Made by a program: the position numbers and the translations under genes. Source: Lepturacanthus savala (lineage: Eukaryota > Chordata > Actinopteri > Scombriformes > Trichiuridae). Taken from it: a stretch of DNA of 64,000 nt. The first letter of the stretch is position 1. Each line of letters begins with the position of its first letter. The notes under the pieces are model-generated. The model saw only the letters and a list, made by a program, of their open reading frames with translations, had not been told where the DNA came from and ran no database searches. Shown here one piece after another: positions 23,697 through 35,725 of this stretch. The stretch lies in assembly GCA_030544235.1 (NCBI GenBank), contig CM060471.1, positions 1,576,848 through 1,640,847 on the forward strand, in the 5' to 3' direction.

Positions 23697-24382
23697 TGTC
23701 ACAGCAGTGAGGTTGTCTTCTCTGGGTTTTTGTCTTGAGTGCATTCCCTGTTTTAATTTGAAATGCTAACTCTCCTCTCATTTCAGGTCACTTACCCTTC
23801 CTCTGGTTCTCCCCGCACCTGTGTCTGTTTAGTCTAATCACCTGCATGCTTTTATAGTCTGTGTCTGCCCTTGTCTTGTGTCTAATTGTCTTCGTTCGTC
23901 CTCGTCCAAAAAAAGCCTGCCCTGAATTCACAGCCCTCATCTGAGCCTCGTCTTTGTGACATTTTTTGTTTTGTAAGTTTCATAGTTTCTAGAGTTAGTT
24001 GAGTGTTTTATAGGTTTTCTTGTCCTACGGGATCGTTTTCTGTTCATGTTTATTATTTCTGGTAGATTTTCATCTTTCGGGATTGTTTTTTGTTTCTAGA
24101 TAAGGAAGATTTATGTTTATGTGTTTACTTTCTCCTTGGTGACTGATATTTTGGTTGGTTAAATGTTATTAGATATTCCTTCCCAGTTTGGTGAAGTGCT
24201 TTTTGTTCTAATTTAGTTTTTGATGATTGATAGACTCAGAGTAGTAAGGAGCCTTAGTTAGTCACAGTGCAAAGATTGAGTGTCGTGTTTAGTTGTAATT
24301 GCAGATGCAGCTCTGTGAATAAACTTCACAAACCTGATCAGTCATTCTGTACTTGAGTCTTGTGTTTGTTCTGGGTGTGACA
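23697..24382 (+). mobile_element. probable solo LTR, 686 bp
   Basis: Begins TGTCACAGC and ends GGTGTGACA, the TG...CA form of an LTR, with a polyadenylation signal-like aataaa (24318-24323) about 60 bp before the end. The flanking pentamers aagcc and aaggc match at 4 of 5, consistent with a worn 5-bp target duplication. No internal gag or pol sequence adjoins it. Confidence 0.65.
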
Positions 24383-24394
24383 AAGGCATGTTCA

Positions 24395-24640
24395 CAGACC
24401 CTCTCTCTCTGCTCCACTTTTCCTTTTCTTCTGTCCCTCTGTTTCTCTCAACTAGTGACAGGCCATCAGACAGTGTAGCTGACAGGTCGCCGTGGTTACG
24501 TAACCAGATAAGTGGATTTGATTGGCCCGTCTGGGTGTCTGATAAGTCTGACTGTTCAAGTCAGACCAGAATGAGCATCAGACTATCAGGAAACGTCCTG
24601 GTGCTCCCTATGGCCAGTCTGCCATTGATTCAGCCCATCA
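24395..24640 (-). repeat. dispersed repeat, copy B (inverted relative to 415-700)
   Basis: Reverse complement matches 415-665 across most of its length, including ccacttatctggttac/tgtaac and the purine-rich tail. It starts 12 bp after the solo LTR. Confidence 0.75.
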
Positions 24641-27600
24641 CATTTTGTGTTCTATATCCACAAATGTTTATAGTAGGTTTTTAGATCATTGATTGTGCAC
24701 AATGTTTGACATTTAAAGCTCACAAATACTTTGGAAGAATAGTAGTTTCGATTTCTATGTAATTATAATGTGACACAATTACCACGAAAGTTGAGGCTCT
24801 TACAGCGCCAGAGTTTCTCTCCCCACAAAGCAATTATATGGAACAATGAGTAAATAACCAGAAAGAATAAACCACTATATTTGCAGCATTGCATTGACAG
24901 GAATATAAATTTTCTTGCAGAACTTACACAATTGAGGAAGCTCAAACTCTCAGTAATTTCTCAGCTGAAATCTTGCTTGTCACTTATAAAGATTATCAAA
25001 TTGTGATAAATGCTATTAAGATAATAAAATGTCACTCTGAGAAGGAAGAAGTCTCAAGAGCACTAATACGTACATAAGGACGTATTTCTACAGCAAAAGG
25101 AAAAAAATATATATTTTGACATTTATTGGGAAACAGTACAGCTTCTCCCATATACGTTTTTGTCCCAAATAAACTGAAATAAGAATAGAACAAACAATTC
25201 TGCATAATATATATGCCACCAACAAATTTGGCTCAAGATTTATGGAAATCAATTACAAAAGTGTTTATAAAGTGAAATTAAATGAAATATGGAGGCCAGT
25301 ACACCAGGAGTCAGGACAAAAAAAAGCCAAAGTTATAGGTTATTATGAAAACAAATGTGTCAGTTTATTAATGTTGACAGGAAGGATTCTCTTCCAGAAA
25401 GACAAGTGCTTGCAGTCATAAAACAATCATTAAATGTAGTGTTGGAGGAAATAAAAGAAAGAGAAGTTCAGCAGTAATTCTGTTCATTGTGATCCATTGT
25501 CTTCACAGTTAAACGCTAGAATGCAACACAAGAAACTGTAGAAACTGAGCAGAAATGCACTACACTACATGCACTGAGCCCTGTGAGACAGCTCAGATAA
25601 ATATTTTAATCACACTCGGCCCGGATGATGATCGTCTTGCACAACTCCCCGAGGTGTGGAATGTGACTGCTGTGGGACCTCTGCTCCAGAAATCATGACC
25701 TAATGACCAATAACTGCCTCAGAAGAGTTCATTTGGAGAGTCTCCACCCAATGAGACAACACCCTGAAGCATGAAAGACGTCCAACTGTAAATCAGGACA
25801 AACTGGCTGAAATGAGGGAAATATGTGAGGTTTGATTCAGAGCATATGGAAACAGGGACACCTAGTGGACACATCTAACGTTACTGGGGGATCCACAGGA
25901 TTTACCCAGGATAAATTAACAAGATCAAAGTATAGCACATTGTCAAAGATGAAACAACAACTTTTGTTGCATACAGAAAACCAGAAAAGCATTTACTGGC
26001 ATTTATTTCATTTTTTTGAGCAAAAAATGAAATAAATGCAATAGCTGCTGGCTGACAGAATCACAACAGTAAGTATAAAAATCAACTTGCCAAGAGATGT
26101 CAGGCGGTATGACCTTTTGTCAATAAAATTCAAATAAGAAAATGTAGTTCGTCATGACTGCTGACTCACTGCTTTAAGTTTTTTTACTGGGGTGGTGTTG
26201 CTGGTGTTTTTCACCATCTGAAGGTAATGTAGCGTAGTTTATCTAAATTGTATCTGTAACGTAAAAGTATAAGTCTGCTTTACCACAGTTAAAGCTGTGT
26301 GTTTAGCTGCAAAATAAGTAAATTACAAATAATTCAGTGCAGACAGTGTAGGCCTAATGGTAAGAACAGGAAGTAAACTAAAGGTTCTTATTCAACGTTC
26401 AAGAAGAATTGTAATAAATTTAAAATAAATATAGTCATGGGGTCTTATTTATTAAAGGTTTGTTCTAGAACTGATGTAAGATTGTTTTGCAAAAAGAAAA
26501 AAAAAAGGCTTGCCCTATATGAGAGTTATCATTGTGTATTTTGAGTTGGATTGTTCCCTCTCACATAACCAACTTTACCTAGATTCGCTAATCATGTTAA
26601 ATATTTTGAAAGTGATGTCAAAATAAGAATTATACAATAATTGAAAAATAAATATCCAATCCCAGCATGTTGTTGTGCCGTGGATCAGTGTGGGGATGGA
26701 GAGGAGGACATTCTTGTCTTGAAAATTGCTCGGAGTGAGGATTTATGATTGCCAGACTGAAGCTACAGGATGCATACATTCAGGGCACAAAATCAGCAGC
26801 AGCAAAACTTGTAGAATAATGTAAGGGGATAGGTTTGTAGGTTAGAGAGTGTTAATGCTGGTGGATAGGTGCTTTGCAGGTATCAAAAAACAGATACTCT
26901 TTGGACCTTATTACATCATGAGACCAAAAAAGGAAGCAAGGTTACAAAAAAAAAAAGTTGGCATGCAAATGAGCAGGTAACAAATCCATGATAAACAAAC
27001 AGGAGCATTGGTAGCATAAGAATGTTAGGGGACCTATAACATGTAAAGCATTTGTGCATATGTATTTAATTTGTTCATATTGTTGTGCCTCTGGGATATG
27101 AAATAAAATATTTTGATTTTATTTAGCCTCACATGTGGCACCAGAACATTTTGTGCCACAGGACATCATATAAATGTTGTGACTTGCACTAATTGTTCAA
27201 AAGAAATTGACTATCGAGAGAATCAATAATTATTTGAAATTATTTATCATTCATTAAAAATAGAGCTTAACAATAAAGTTCTAGAGTTCAGGCACCACCT
27301 CTCAGTTGAGAAGAAAAACATATTCGATTCTCTGATTCAGCCTCATAAATTTATTAAACTATCTGATTAACTTAGTATTAGAAACCAGGATCATCGCATT
27401 AATAGCTATTAATGGTTGAAGGATTCAGAGTTCTAAAGTAGAGGTTGGCATAATTCATTATTGTCCAACATTAAAGAGGCAGCATGAATTTCTCAAAAGC
27501 ATTTATTCACAAAATACATAAGTAAAAACACACAATAACAATCTGAATGGTCCTATATACATGTGAATGTGCGTGGGTATATGCTGTGTGTGTGTGGAGA

Positions 27601-27688
27601 TACTACAAAGATGGCTGCCATGGTGGCTGTTCTTTGTAGTTCAGTCCGTGTGGCTCCTTGTCTATGGAGACAAAGGCAAAATGGCCGA
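24641..27688. other. 3 kb without a recognised gene or named element
   Basis: AT-rich sequence. No open frame longer than about 70 codons and no recognisable protein similarity on either strand. There is an A11-type run near 26497-26507 and 26947-26958. The part from about 27480 is continuous across the L1 insertion with sequence at 33052 onward. It may be unique non-coding DNA or an old repeat. Confidence 0.45.
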
Positions 27689-27906
27689 CACTGGCAACGG
27701 ATGTTTTTTTTTTTTTTTTTTTTTTTTTTTTATTGCAGTAAAACAAACATCATTACGTTGACACATGACAGGAAGGAATATATGTACATTACAGGTACAT
27801 TACTTCAAGTTGAAGAAAATAATAATTAAAAAAAGTAAATAAATGAAATAAAACGCATACAATTAAAAAAAAAAGACAAACAAGAGGAATATATGTTAAA
27901 GAACAT

Positions 27907-30900
27907 TTAGAAGACTTGTGTTTTTTTATTATGTACAAACTTAAGAGATTTGAAAAGAGAGGATATTTCTAAAATAAAGATACCAAAGAGAGGCTGACTT
28001 TTCTGCCATTTATGTTTGTGAATGAAAAACTTTGCTTGCAAAATATAAAAATTAACTAAAAGTTCTAGTGAAGAGTTTGTAGAGTTTTCATAATAAAAGA
28101 TGATATCTTTAAGATTAAAGACATAATGGTCTTGTTGTGCAAAGAGATAAAGGCTAAGGTCTGATAGGAACTGTTTAACCATATTACAATCAAAAAATAA
28201 ATGTACAAGTGTTTCGTCTTCTTTATCACAAAAGGAGCAATTCAAGCTTATGTCAATATACTTGGAAATATTAGTATTTGTAGGGTAAATCTTATGAAGA
28301 ATCTTAAAATGGGTTTCTGTTACTTTATTAGTGATACAATATTTGTTTGGCAGCAACCAAGTTTTTTTCCAGTTAATATCTGGAACTAAAGAATTCCAAA
28401 AGAATTTCCCTCTAGGAGTTATTCTGTATTTCTGTTGAATAGATTGACGTACATGTTTATTGTCACATTGTACATTAATGCCATTTAGTACAATTTCTGA
28501 AGAAGGAGAAGGATTGTTGCTAGGTAAATTATATGACAAGTGACTTTTCATAAAAAAAAATCAATCCCCGAGGAATTGCTTTAATTACAGTATTAAATTG
28601 ACGATAAGGTATAGGGAATAAGTGTCGTGCTAAAAATTGCTCATATGTTAACAGAGTGCCAGAGTTATCAAAGAAAGAATTGACATTACAAATGCCATGT
28701 TCAAACCATTGAGAAAAAAATAAAGATTTGTCTCTTACAGTAATGTCTGAATTGTTCCAAATAATGGTTTTATGGGGAGAGAAGTTGTGAACAAAGATCA
28801 TCCTCCAGGCAAGTAGGCACTGTCTATGAAAATTAGAAAGTTGAACAGGCAGTTTAGATGGGACAAAGTTGCATGTAAGAATAAAGGAAAGACCGCCTAA
28901 TTTATTGAATATGTGATTAGGGATAAAAAACCACAGAGAGTTGGGTTGTAAAAGGCACCTTCAGATCCAACCAATTCTAAAGGAGTCGATTGTTTTGGAG
29001 AAGTCTAAAAGATCAAGACCTCCTTTTGCTTTACAATCAGTCAGCACCTCTTTTTTCAACATGTGAGGTTTATTTTTCCATATGAAGTCCATAAATGTTT
29101 TGTTGATCTGCTTTATTGTTTTATCTTTTAGAAAAAGAGAAAGAGAGGGATAAACAAAGTGGGATAGACCATCAGCTTTAGAAAGTAAAATTCTTCCATA
29201 AATACTTAAGTCTCGTTGTAACCATGAATTAAATATGTTTTTGGTTTTTATTAGTTTTCCTGCAAAGTTTAGTTCCTCTCTATTTTTGACATTTTTAGTT
29301 ATTTGTATTCCTAAATATTTGACTGTTTGTTTAACTGGGATATTATTTATTATGGTATCATTGCAATCATGTAGGGGTAATATTTCACATTTTGATAGAT
29401 TCAGTTTGAGGCCTGATGCATTAGAGAATTGCTTTACAAGAGAAAGTGCATGAGGGAGTTGATTTTTATCTTGTAAAAATAAAATAGTGTCATCTGCCAG
29501 CTGTGATAATTTAATTTCCCTATTGAAAATGGATAGGCCTTTTAATTCAGGGTCATTAATCATACACAAAGCAAGAAGTTCTGTCACTAATAGAAATAAA
29601 AAAGGAGAAAGAGGACACCCTTGCCTTATTCCACGCTCAACATTAAATCTTTGGGTAGTGTTTTGGTTAACTATTACTGAACTATTTATGTCAGTATAAA
29701 GTGTATTGATTATATTAATGTAGGGTTGACCAAATCCAAATAATTTGAGAGATTGAAATATAAATTGATGTTCAATGGAATCAAACGCTTTGTAAAAGTC
29801 CAGTAGTAGCATGAGAGCATCAGAGTGTACCTCATCTGAGTAATCTAGTAAATCAAGAACCAGTCTTATGTTATTTGTAATATGGCGATTTTTAATAAAA
29901 CCTGATTGTGTCTCAGAGATAATATCATCAAGGCCAGTCTTAAACCTTTTAATCTTTTGGCAAAGATTAAAGCTAAGATTTTATAGTCAATTGTTAACAG
30001 TGATATTGGGCACCAGTTTTCAACAGAATGTACATCTTTCCCTGGTTTAGGGATTAGAGAAATCACACCTTGCTTCATAGTTGAAGTCATATGTCTCTGA
30101 TTAATGCATTCTTGAAACATACAAAACAGGGTGTTTTCAATATGTTCCCAGAAATGAACATAGAATTCTACAGAAAGCCCATCTATACCTGGTGCTTTGC
30201 CATTCTTCATTGAGAAGAGAGCTTTCTTCATCTCTGTTTTAGTTATGTCAGAGTCACAAGGAAGTGCATATGAACTGTCTATGGTAGAGACATAATTCTC
30301 TACTTTTTTGATGAGTATTTCTGCTGCACAACTGTCAAATTTGGATGTGTATAGTTCTTTATAGAAATTATAGACATGCTTTGAGATTAGAGTTGCATCA
30401 TTGCTAATATTACCTTCAATATTGAGAGAGTTTAACATTTTCCTCTGGCCATTCCTTTTCTCCAAGGCAAAAAAATAGTTGGAGTTTTTTTTCCCTTCTT
30501 CCAGCCATTTGGCTCTAGATCGCACAAAGGCGCCTCTTGCTAAATTTAAATAGAGATCATCCAATTGTAGACTGATTTTTTTTTTATTCTAATTTCTCTT
30601 CTTCAGTATTAATATTTTTGGTTAACCTGTTTAACTGTTGCATCAGTTCAGCATCTAATTGACTCCTCCCCGCCTTGATAGCTTTACATCTTTTAGTAGC
30701 AATAAGTCTAGCTTTGTATTTGAAGAATTCCCATTTTTGTTTGTACCCTTCATTACCATCAGTAAATATTTCTTTTACCAGTTCCTTGATACTATCATTG
30801 AATTCCTCATCATTTAGTAAGGAATTGTTGAATTTCCAGTATCCCCTTATAGCTGGTTTATTATGTTGTTGACCCAGTTTGAGAGTTATGAGTTTGTGGT

Positions 30901-31606
30901 CTGTTAAAGGTGCAGGAGAGTGTGTTACATCTATAAGTAAAGATAAAGCAGATTGTGAGATTAAAAAAAGATCAATTCTTGATTTTAGCGTCAAGGAATT
31001 GTTAAACCAGGTGAAATCAATTAAGTCTGGGTTAAAGAAACGCCACACATCCGACAAAGACAGATCTGAGGTTAGATTTAAGATTAAGTTATTAGATATT
31101 GAGTTTTGATTTAACCTTGGTGGAAACCTATCAACTGTAGCATCCATACATTCATTAAAATCCCCTCCCAAAATGATTGTTGATTCTTTATATTTATCAC
31201 TGAGTTGTTTAGTTTTACTGGATATTTCAGAAAAGAGTAATTTATTGAGTTGACTGCAGTTATACCCATAAATATTACCTATAATAACAGTAGTGTCATC
31301 TTGTTTGGTAACTAGTAAGATCCATCTCCCTTCTACAGAATGCATCACTTCCAAAACATCTCCTTTGAATTTGTGAATAAGTATAGCCACACCTGCAGAG
31401 TGATTACTACCATGAAAATAGTAAATATTATTTCCCCATTGCATTTTCCAAAATTTACCATCTTCTTCAATTGAATGTGACTCCTGGATTAATATAAAAT
31501 CTGCCTCACTTCTCTTACAAAATAAAAATAATGCTTTTCTTTTCACACTTTCTCTTATTCCTCTAACATTTAAGGATATACAACACAGAGAATCAAACAT
31601 GAACAC
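27907..31606 (-). pseudogene. L1/Tx1 ORF2: endonuclease-reverse transcriptase, damaged
   Basis: AP-endonuclease domain 31606-30600: SLNVRGIR, ILIQESHSIEE, ILGGDFNECMD, SRIDLFLIS and LTDHKLITL, the residues expected for nicking. Linker and RT follow: NGKAPGIDGLSVEFY, then the core with FYKAFDSIEH, GIRQGCPLSPFLF and the catalytic LADDTILF. The C-terminal region has a Cys-rich finger (LNCSFCDKEDETLVHLFFDC) at about 28240. Lesions by eye: an A-run frameshift near 30585, a frameshift near 29945, a TGA at 28961-28963 and a T-run frameshift near 28550. An otherwise continuous protein of about 1220 residues would be expected for this family. Confidence 0.9.
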
Positions 31607-32015
31607 AAAAACTTAACTTGACACTGATTGCAAAACTTGCAAAAACTCACCTACAAAAGGGAGGTGGATAACAATTTAAACTGATGCAAAAAGGCATCAA
31701 CAGTTATGAAGCTTATTAAAGGTTTCTTCATAGGCCTATTATCTCACTAAATGTATTTTTTACATTTATTCTTGTTTGACGAAAGATGACTGAAAAAAAT
31801 ATTATTAAAGATTAATACTGTATAGTTAAGATTGGGAATGACACATCACTTAGAGGACCATAATAATCTGCCAGGTTTGATTTAAAATAAAAGTTGTTGG
31901 CAACTTCTCTAATTACCAAAAGGGGAGAAAGAATAATAGGAATATGGGCAAGTTCAAAATGTTGAGTTATGAGGGTTCTCACCTCTACTGCTATACTCGT
32001 GAGCCATTATTCAGT

Positions 32016-32845
32016 TCAAATAACTTCTGAATAGTAGTGTCTCTTTCCATCGATAAGAGCGAAGGAGTCTTTGAAAAACGCCTTTTTCCCCCTTTTTCTA
32101 GCCTGCTCGACTAGAGGCCACAGCTTCTCTCGCGCCGCTCTATCCTCCGGTGGAATGGGCTCGGTGATTGACAGTTTGTTATGTGTGAGAAACTTGCATT
32201 TCTTTGATCCTTGCCAAATTGCGTCCCTTACTCTTTTGAGTGAGAAACGGATGATGATCGAGCGGCACTTCTCATCCGATGGTGGTGGCCCGAGGCGGTG
32301 TATCACGTCCACTCCAGCGTCAAGAATGTCAGCAGAGACATTAGTCGCCACTTGTTGTAGCACCTCGAGGACTCTTCTTCTTATATCCTCACCCTCCTGT
32401 TCTTTTAGACCATGGATTTTCAAGAATGATTTCCAGTGGTAGCGTTCTGATTCAATCAAGGTTTTTTTCAAGGAAATATTAGCTTCTTGAAGAATTTGTA
32501 ATTCAGTACGCAGACATGAGAGCTCTCTTTTGTTTTCACCTACGTCGGCAATGAGCTGCTTCACTGTCGTGCACAAGTTGTCTAACTCTCTTGAGGTGGC
32601 CTGAGTTGTCTTTTCAATCGCTGACACCTGAAATGTAGCATCATGTTTGAGGGAAAGCTTGCTAATCGCAGCTAATATGTCCTCGTTCACGGTGCCCTGT
32701 GATTCTTCTTGTTTTGTTTTTTTGGGCAAAGGTTTCACAGGTGTTTCAGGCAAGGTTGAATTGAAGGGTTTGAATCAAACCAAACCATGTCTTGTCCTCT
32801 AACCTTAGCTGAGTTAGCTTCACAGACTGCTGTTCCTGTCGCCAT
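32016..32845 (-). pseudogene. L1/Tx1 ORF1: coiled-coil RNA-binding protein, frameshifted
   Basis: The likely start is ATG at 32845 (MATGTAVCEANSAKVRGQD). A frameshift near 32755 separates this from the long 245-codon frame 32753-32016. That frame has a coiled coil (LDNLCTTVKQLIADVGENKR), then an RRM-like domain (WKSFLKIHGLKEQEGEDIRR, DVIHRLGPPPSDEKCRSIII) and a basic C-terminal domain (RAAREKLWPLVEQARKRGKK). This is the Transposase_22 layout of ORF1p, which coats LINE RNA and acts as a nucleic acid chaperone. Confidence 0.88.
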
Positions 32846-33051
32846 CATCAGTGTTTTCTTAAGTTTTCTTTTCGCCTTTTTCCTCATAAAGTCCACAGTA
32901 TGACTATAGTCTCTCTTAATTACAACTTAGTCCAACTGTTATGCATCAAAATGAAATTAAATGTCGTTGTTATTACCACTTCCCTTGACGAGCTCAAACG
33001 AACACGCCTTCCTCCACAGACGCCATCTTGGCCCCCACTGGCAACGGATGT

Positions 33052-33544
33052 CTGAGCAGGCTTAATGCCACTTTGAGTGTGTTTCAAGGTGTCATGTTAA
33101 GAGAGGTTGGTATTAGCACCATGCAGGTTGGGACACTAGCATCAGACTAAACCTTCTTACAAACATAAAACACAGTGAACTGTAGCCTAAAATTAACAAA
33201 GTTCAACAGTCTTGCTTAACAATGTTTGTTAATGTTCTGTTCTGCCCAAGTCATGTTACCAGTCCATAGAAAGGAAGGAGAAGTGTTGCTCTCTGGTTCT
33301 GCTTCCTTGAGGTGGCTGAAGATGTTGCAGCTCTGGTGTGGTGCAGTACATCCGTCATGCAGGCCATGTTGCTCTTTGATCATTGCTGATCCTTGGAAGA
33401 ACCAAGCCTGAGTAGCTGGTGCTCACTGGACATCGTTGAGAGTCCTTGGTCACTTGCAGGTCCTTGAGAAGCTGTAAGCTGCTGAATTATACCTTGAGAG
33501 CAGAGAAGTTGTTGAAGGCTTCTGGCCAGCAGCTTTTTAGTATT
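33052..33544. other. gene-free sequence flanking the LINE
   Basis: Continues the sequence found left of 27689. No recognised coding region. Confidence 0.4.
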
Positions 33545-33850
33545 TAGTCAGTCAGTCATTTTCTATACCTGCTTATTCCTCATTAGGATCGCAGGGGTCT
33601 GCTGGAGCCTTTCCCAGCGTGTTACGGCGAGAGGCAGGGATACACCCCAGATGGTCACCAGCCAATCGTGGGGCACACACACCATTCACTCACACACTCA
33701 CACCTCCAGGTAATTTAGAGTTGCCAATTAACCTCAGCATGTTTTTGGACTGTGGGAGGAAGCTGGAGTACCCGGTGAAAACCCACGCAAACATGGGGAG
33801 AACATGCAAACTCCACACAGAAAGGTCCCAGACCCAGGACCAAGGAGTTC
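33545..33850 (+). repeat. teleost dispersed repeat ('tataccYgcttattcctca' family), copy 1
   Basis: Starts cagtcattttctatacctgc and includes cctcattaggatcgcagg, tgtttttggactgtgggag and gaacatgcaaactccacac. Other copies occur in this window at about 50490-50705 (opposite strand), 63785-63845 (opposite) and 63915-64000. Widely dispersed in fish genomes; exact class not assigned here. Confidence 0.85.
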
Positions 33851-35110
33851 TTGATTTTTTTGTATTTATTTATTTTTAATTATTTATTTATTTTGGGCAT
33901 GTCTACTCACCAGTTCACATCACACATCATTATAGTCTCAATACACATGAAGGACATGGCTGAAAGGGAAACAGGAGAAGCTGAACCTTATTGAGCCCTG
34001 CCCCCATTTTACACAGTATTTTTCATTTTCTTGTCATATGTTCATTTTACTAGTTACATTTCTTTTTTTTTAATTTAGGCAGGCAGTTAATAGATCCCTT
34101 GTATATCTGCACAGTGTCCATTTCCATCCTTCATAAGTGAGCAAGCATCACTGGCGGTTATTCTGGTATGTTTAAGTCCTTGATGTTGTGATCCAATCAA
34201 CAGAGTTCAGTTTTGATGCCATGAACAAATTGGAACAAATGGTCTGATAGGAGGGGATTCTGAGGAAAGACAAATAAGTGTTCAACTATGATGCCGTACA
34301 TCAGAACAAAATCAAGGGTGTGGTTAAAGCAACAATACATTTAGCATTTCTAAATGTTTCTATCCTGTTTAATGTTCTATCCACATTATCTATTTCAACA
34401 CGTTTGGTATAATTTTTATGAATGTAACTGAGAAAGAACAAAAATGCAAGGCAAAGAGATCATTTTGATGTGTTATATATTAGAGTAGTACATGATAAGT
34501 AGTAGTAGTAGTAGTAGTAATTGTTATATAAAACATTGTATTAATCATGTGTCATATACCTCACACATGTACAGAGCACATATTGCATGTGATCATGCTA
34601 GTTGTACTGGTTAAATTCAAAGTATGCTACATTAAACTTTATTAGTTTAGTTAGAAAAAGAAGGGTGTAAAACTACGGAGAAGCAACCCTAAAAAAGAGG
34701 GTGCATAAAGAGGCAGGCAGAAGACTGGCAGAGACATGTCTGGACATGTCTACATTCCTGAGTGAAAATGTAAATAGTTTAGGCCTAGCAACAGTGACAT
34801 AAAGATTTCTCATGGTATAATTGGCTAATGTATATGGGGTAACCAGTAGGAGTGATCTAAAGTATGGGGTGGATAAAGGCGTGACTTATGGGGACAGAAA
34901 TGTATAAATATCAATGTATAGGCTTACTAAACTTTGGATTGTTCTTCCGAGAGCGTTCTCCTCTGTTGCAAGCAATAAAGAACAGTTTGATATTCTTTGT
35001 TTTGTTTTATTTTATTTCCATTTTTTTTTGGTCACCAAAGAAAAGTTTTTCTTGATAGAGATTGAACTTCAGCAGGAATTTCTTTAAACTTTGATACAGG
35101 AATTCAACAT
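33851..35110. other. gene-free sequence with low-complexity tracts
   Basis: TTTAT-rich stretch at 33855-33895 followed by non-coding sequence. No recognised gene. The segment 33895-34020 (gcatgtctactcaccag, cttattgagccctgccccc) resembles LINE 3' regions but is not assigned. Confidence 0.4.
34498..34519. repeat. (AGT)n microsatellite
   Basis: Seven consecutive AGT/GTA units. Confidence 0.9.
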
Positions 35111-35114
35111 AACA

Positions 35115-35275
35115 CCTGTCCATCCTGGAAGAGAGATCCTCCTCTGTTACTCTTCCTGAGGATTCTTCCTCTTTTTCTCCCTGTTAAAGGGTATTTTATA
35201 GACTTTTTCCTTGTACAATGTAAAGGTCTAATGACAGGGGATGTTATGTTGCTGTTGTACAAACTGTACAATTTA
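35115..35275 (+). repeat. fish LINE 3'-region-like repeat
   Basis: Contains ctgtccatcctggaagagag, cctcctctgttactcttcct and gatgttatgttgctgtt, a conserved stretch seen in many teleost transcripts and usually attributed to a LINE tail. Class not certain. Confidence 0.5.
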
Positions 35276-35286
35276 GGTTGTTGTAG

Positions 35287-35368
35287 GTTGTTGTGGTCGA
35301 GTGGTGAAGGCGGTGGACTAGATCTCCATTGGTGTCTCCCCCCACATGTTCAAATCCTGCTGACAATG
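35287..35368 (+). tRNA. tRNA-Ser(AGA)-like sequence, probably pseudogene or SINE head
   Basis: Length 82 with A-box-like tggtcgagtggtgaaggc and B-box-like gttcaaatcc. The anticodon arm is tgga-ctagatc-tcca with anticodon AGA, and a long variable arm is present as in serine tRNAs. Acceptor arm 35287-35293 pairs fully with 35361-35367 if G-U pairs are allowed. Loop substitutions (tc in place of aa after the anticodon, a changed D-loop) suggest a pseudogene or a tRNA-derived SINE rather than a working gene. Confidence 0.55.
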
Positions 35369-35554
35369 TGACAATGACAAAAGCAATAGGTCTCATTGTG
35401 CCACACAAGATGCATCTATACCAAATTAGAAAAGCACTTTGACAGTGCTGATTTCCACCAAGCATATGGCCAAGGTATGCAGGAACCAGATATCACCACC
35501 AGGTGGCCCCAAACAATGGCGTGTATTTGAAGGTCTGTTTACATTTAGACATTT

Positions 35555-35725
35555 ACATTACCAAGACTGAATCATCTGTTCAAGGCTCAATTTCCAACAT
35601 TCGCTGAAAGGTTTGACGAAAATCCAGGCCAAACTTTTTGAGTTATCTTGCAAACAGACAGACAGAGTGGCAGATAGACAGACAGACCAAAGTGAAACCA
35701 TAACCTCCTTGGTGGAGGTAATAAT
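35555..35725 (-). repeat. dispersed repeat ('tacctccRccaaggagg' family), copy 1
   Basis: Reverse complement reads attacctccaccaaggagg, then gcaagataactcaaaaag and gcctggatttt, matching the copy at 47690-47800. Contains a short cagacagacaga tract. Common teleost repeat. Confidence 0.75.

Larger units (their letters stand above)
27705..33035 (-). mobile_element. full-length L1/Tx1-type LINE
   Basis: A 5.3 kb non-LTR retrotransposon on the minus strand with a poly(A) tail (the T run at 27705-27730) and a perfect 16-bp target duplication cactggcaacggatgt (27689-27704 and 33036-33051). The last t could also be tail. It has ORF1 (RNA-binding) and ORF2 (AP endonuclease plus reverse transcriptase) in the usual order. 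The 5' end at 33035 starts gggggccaagatggcg. This carries a YY1-like motif at the place where mammalian L1 has one. Both ORFs have frameshifts or stops, so this copy is inactive in cis. Confidence 0.92.
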
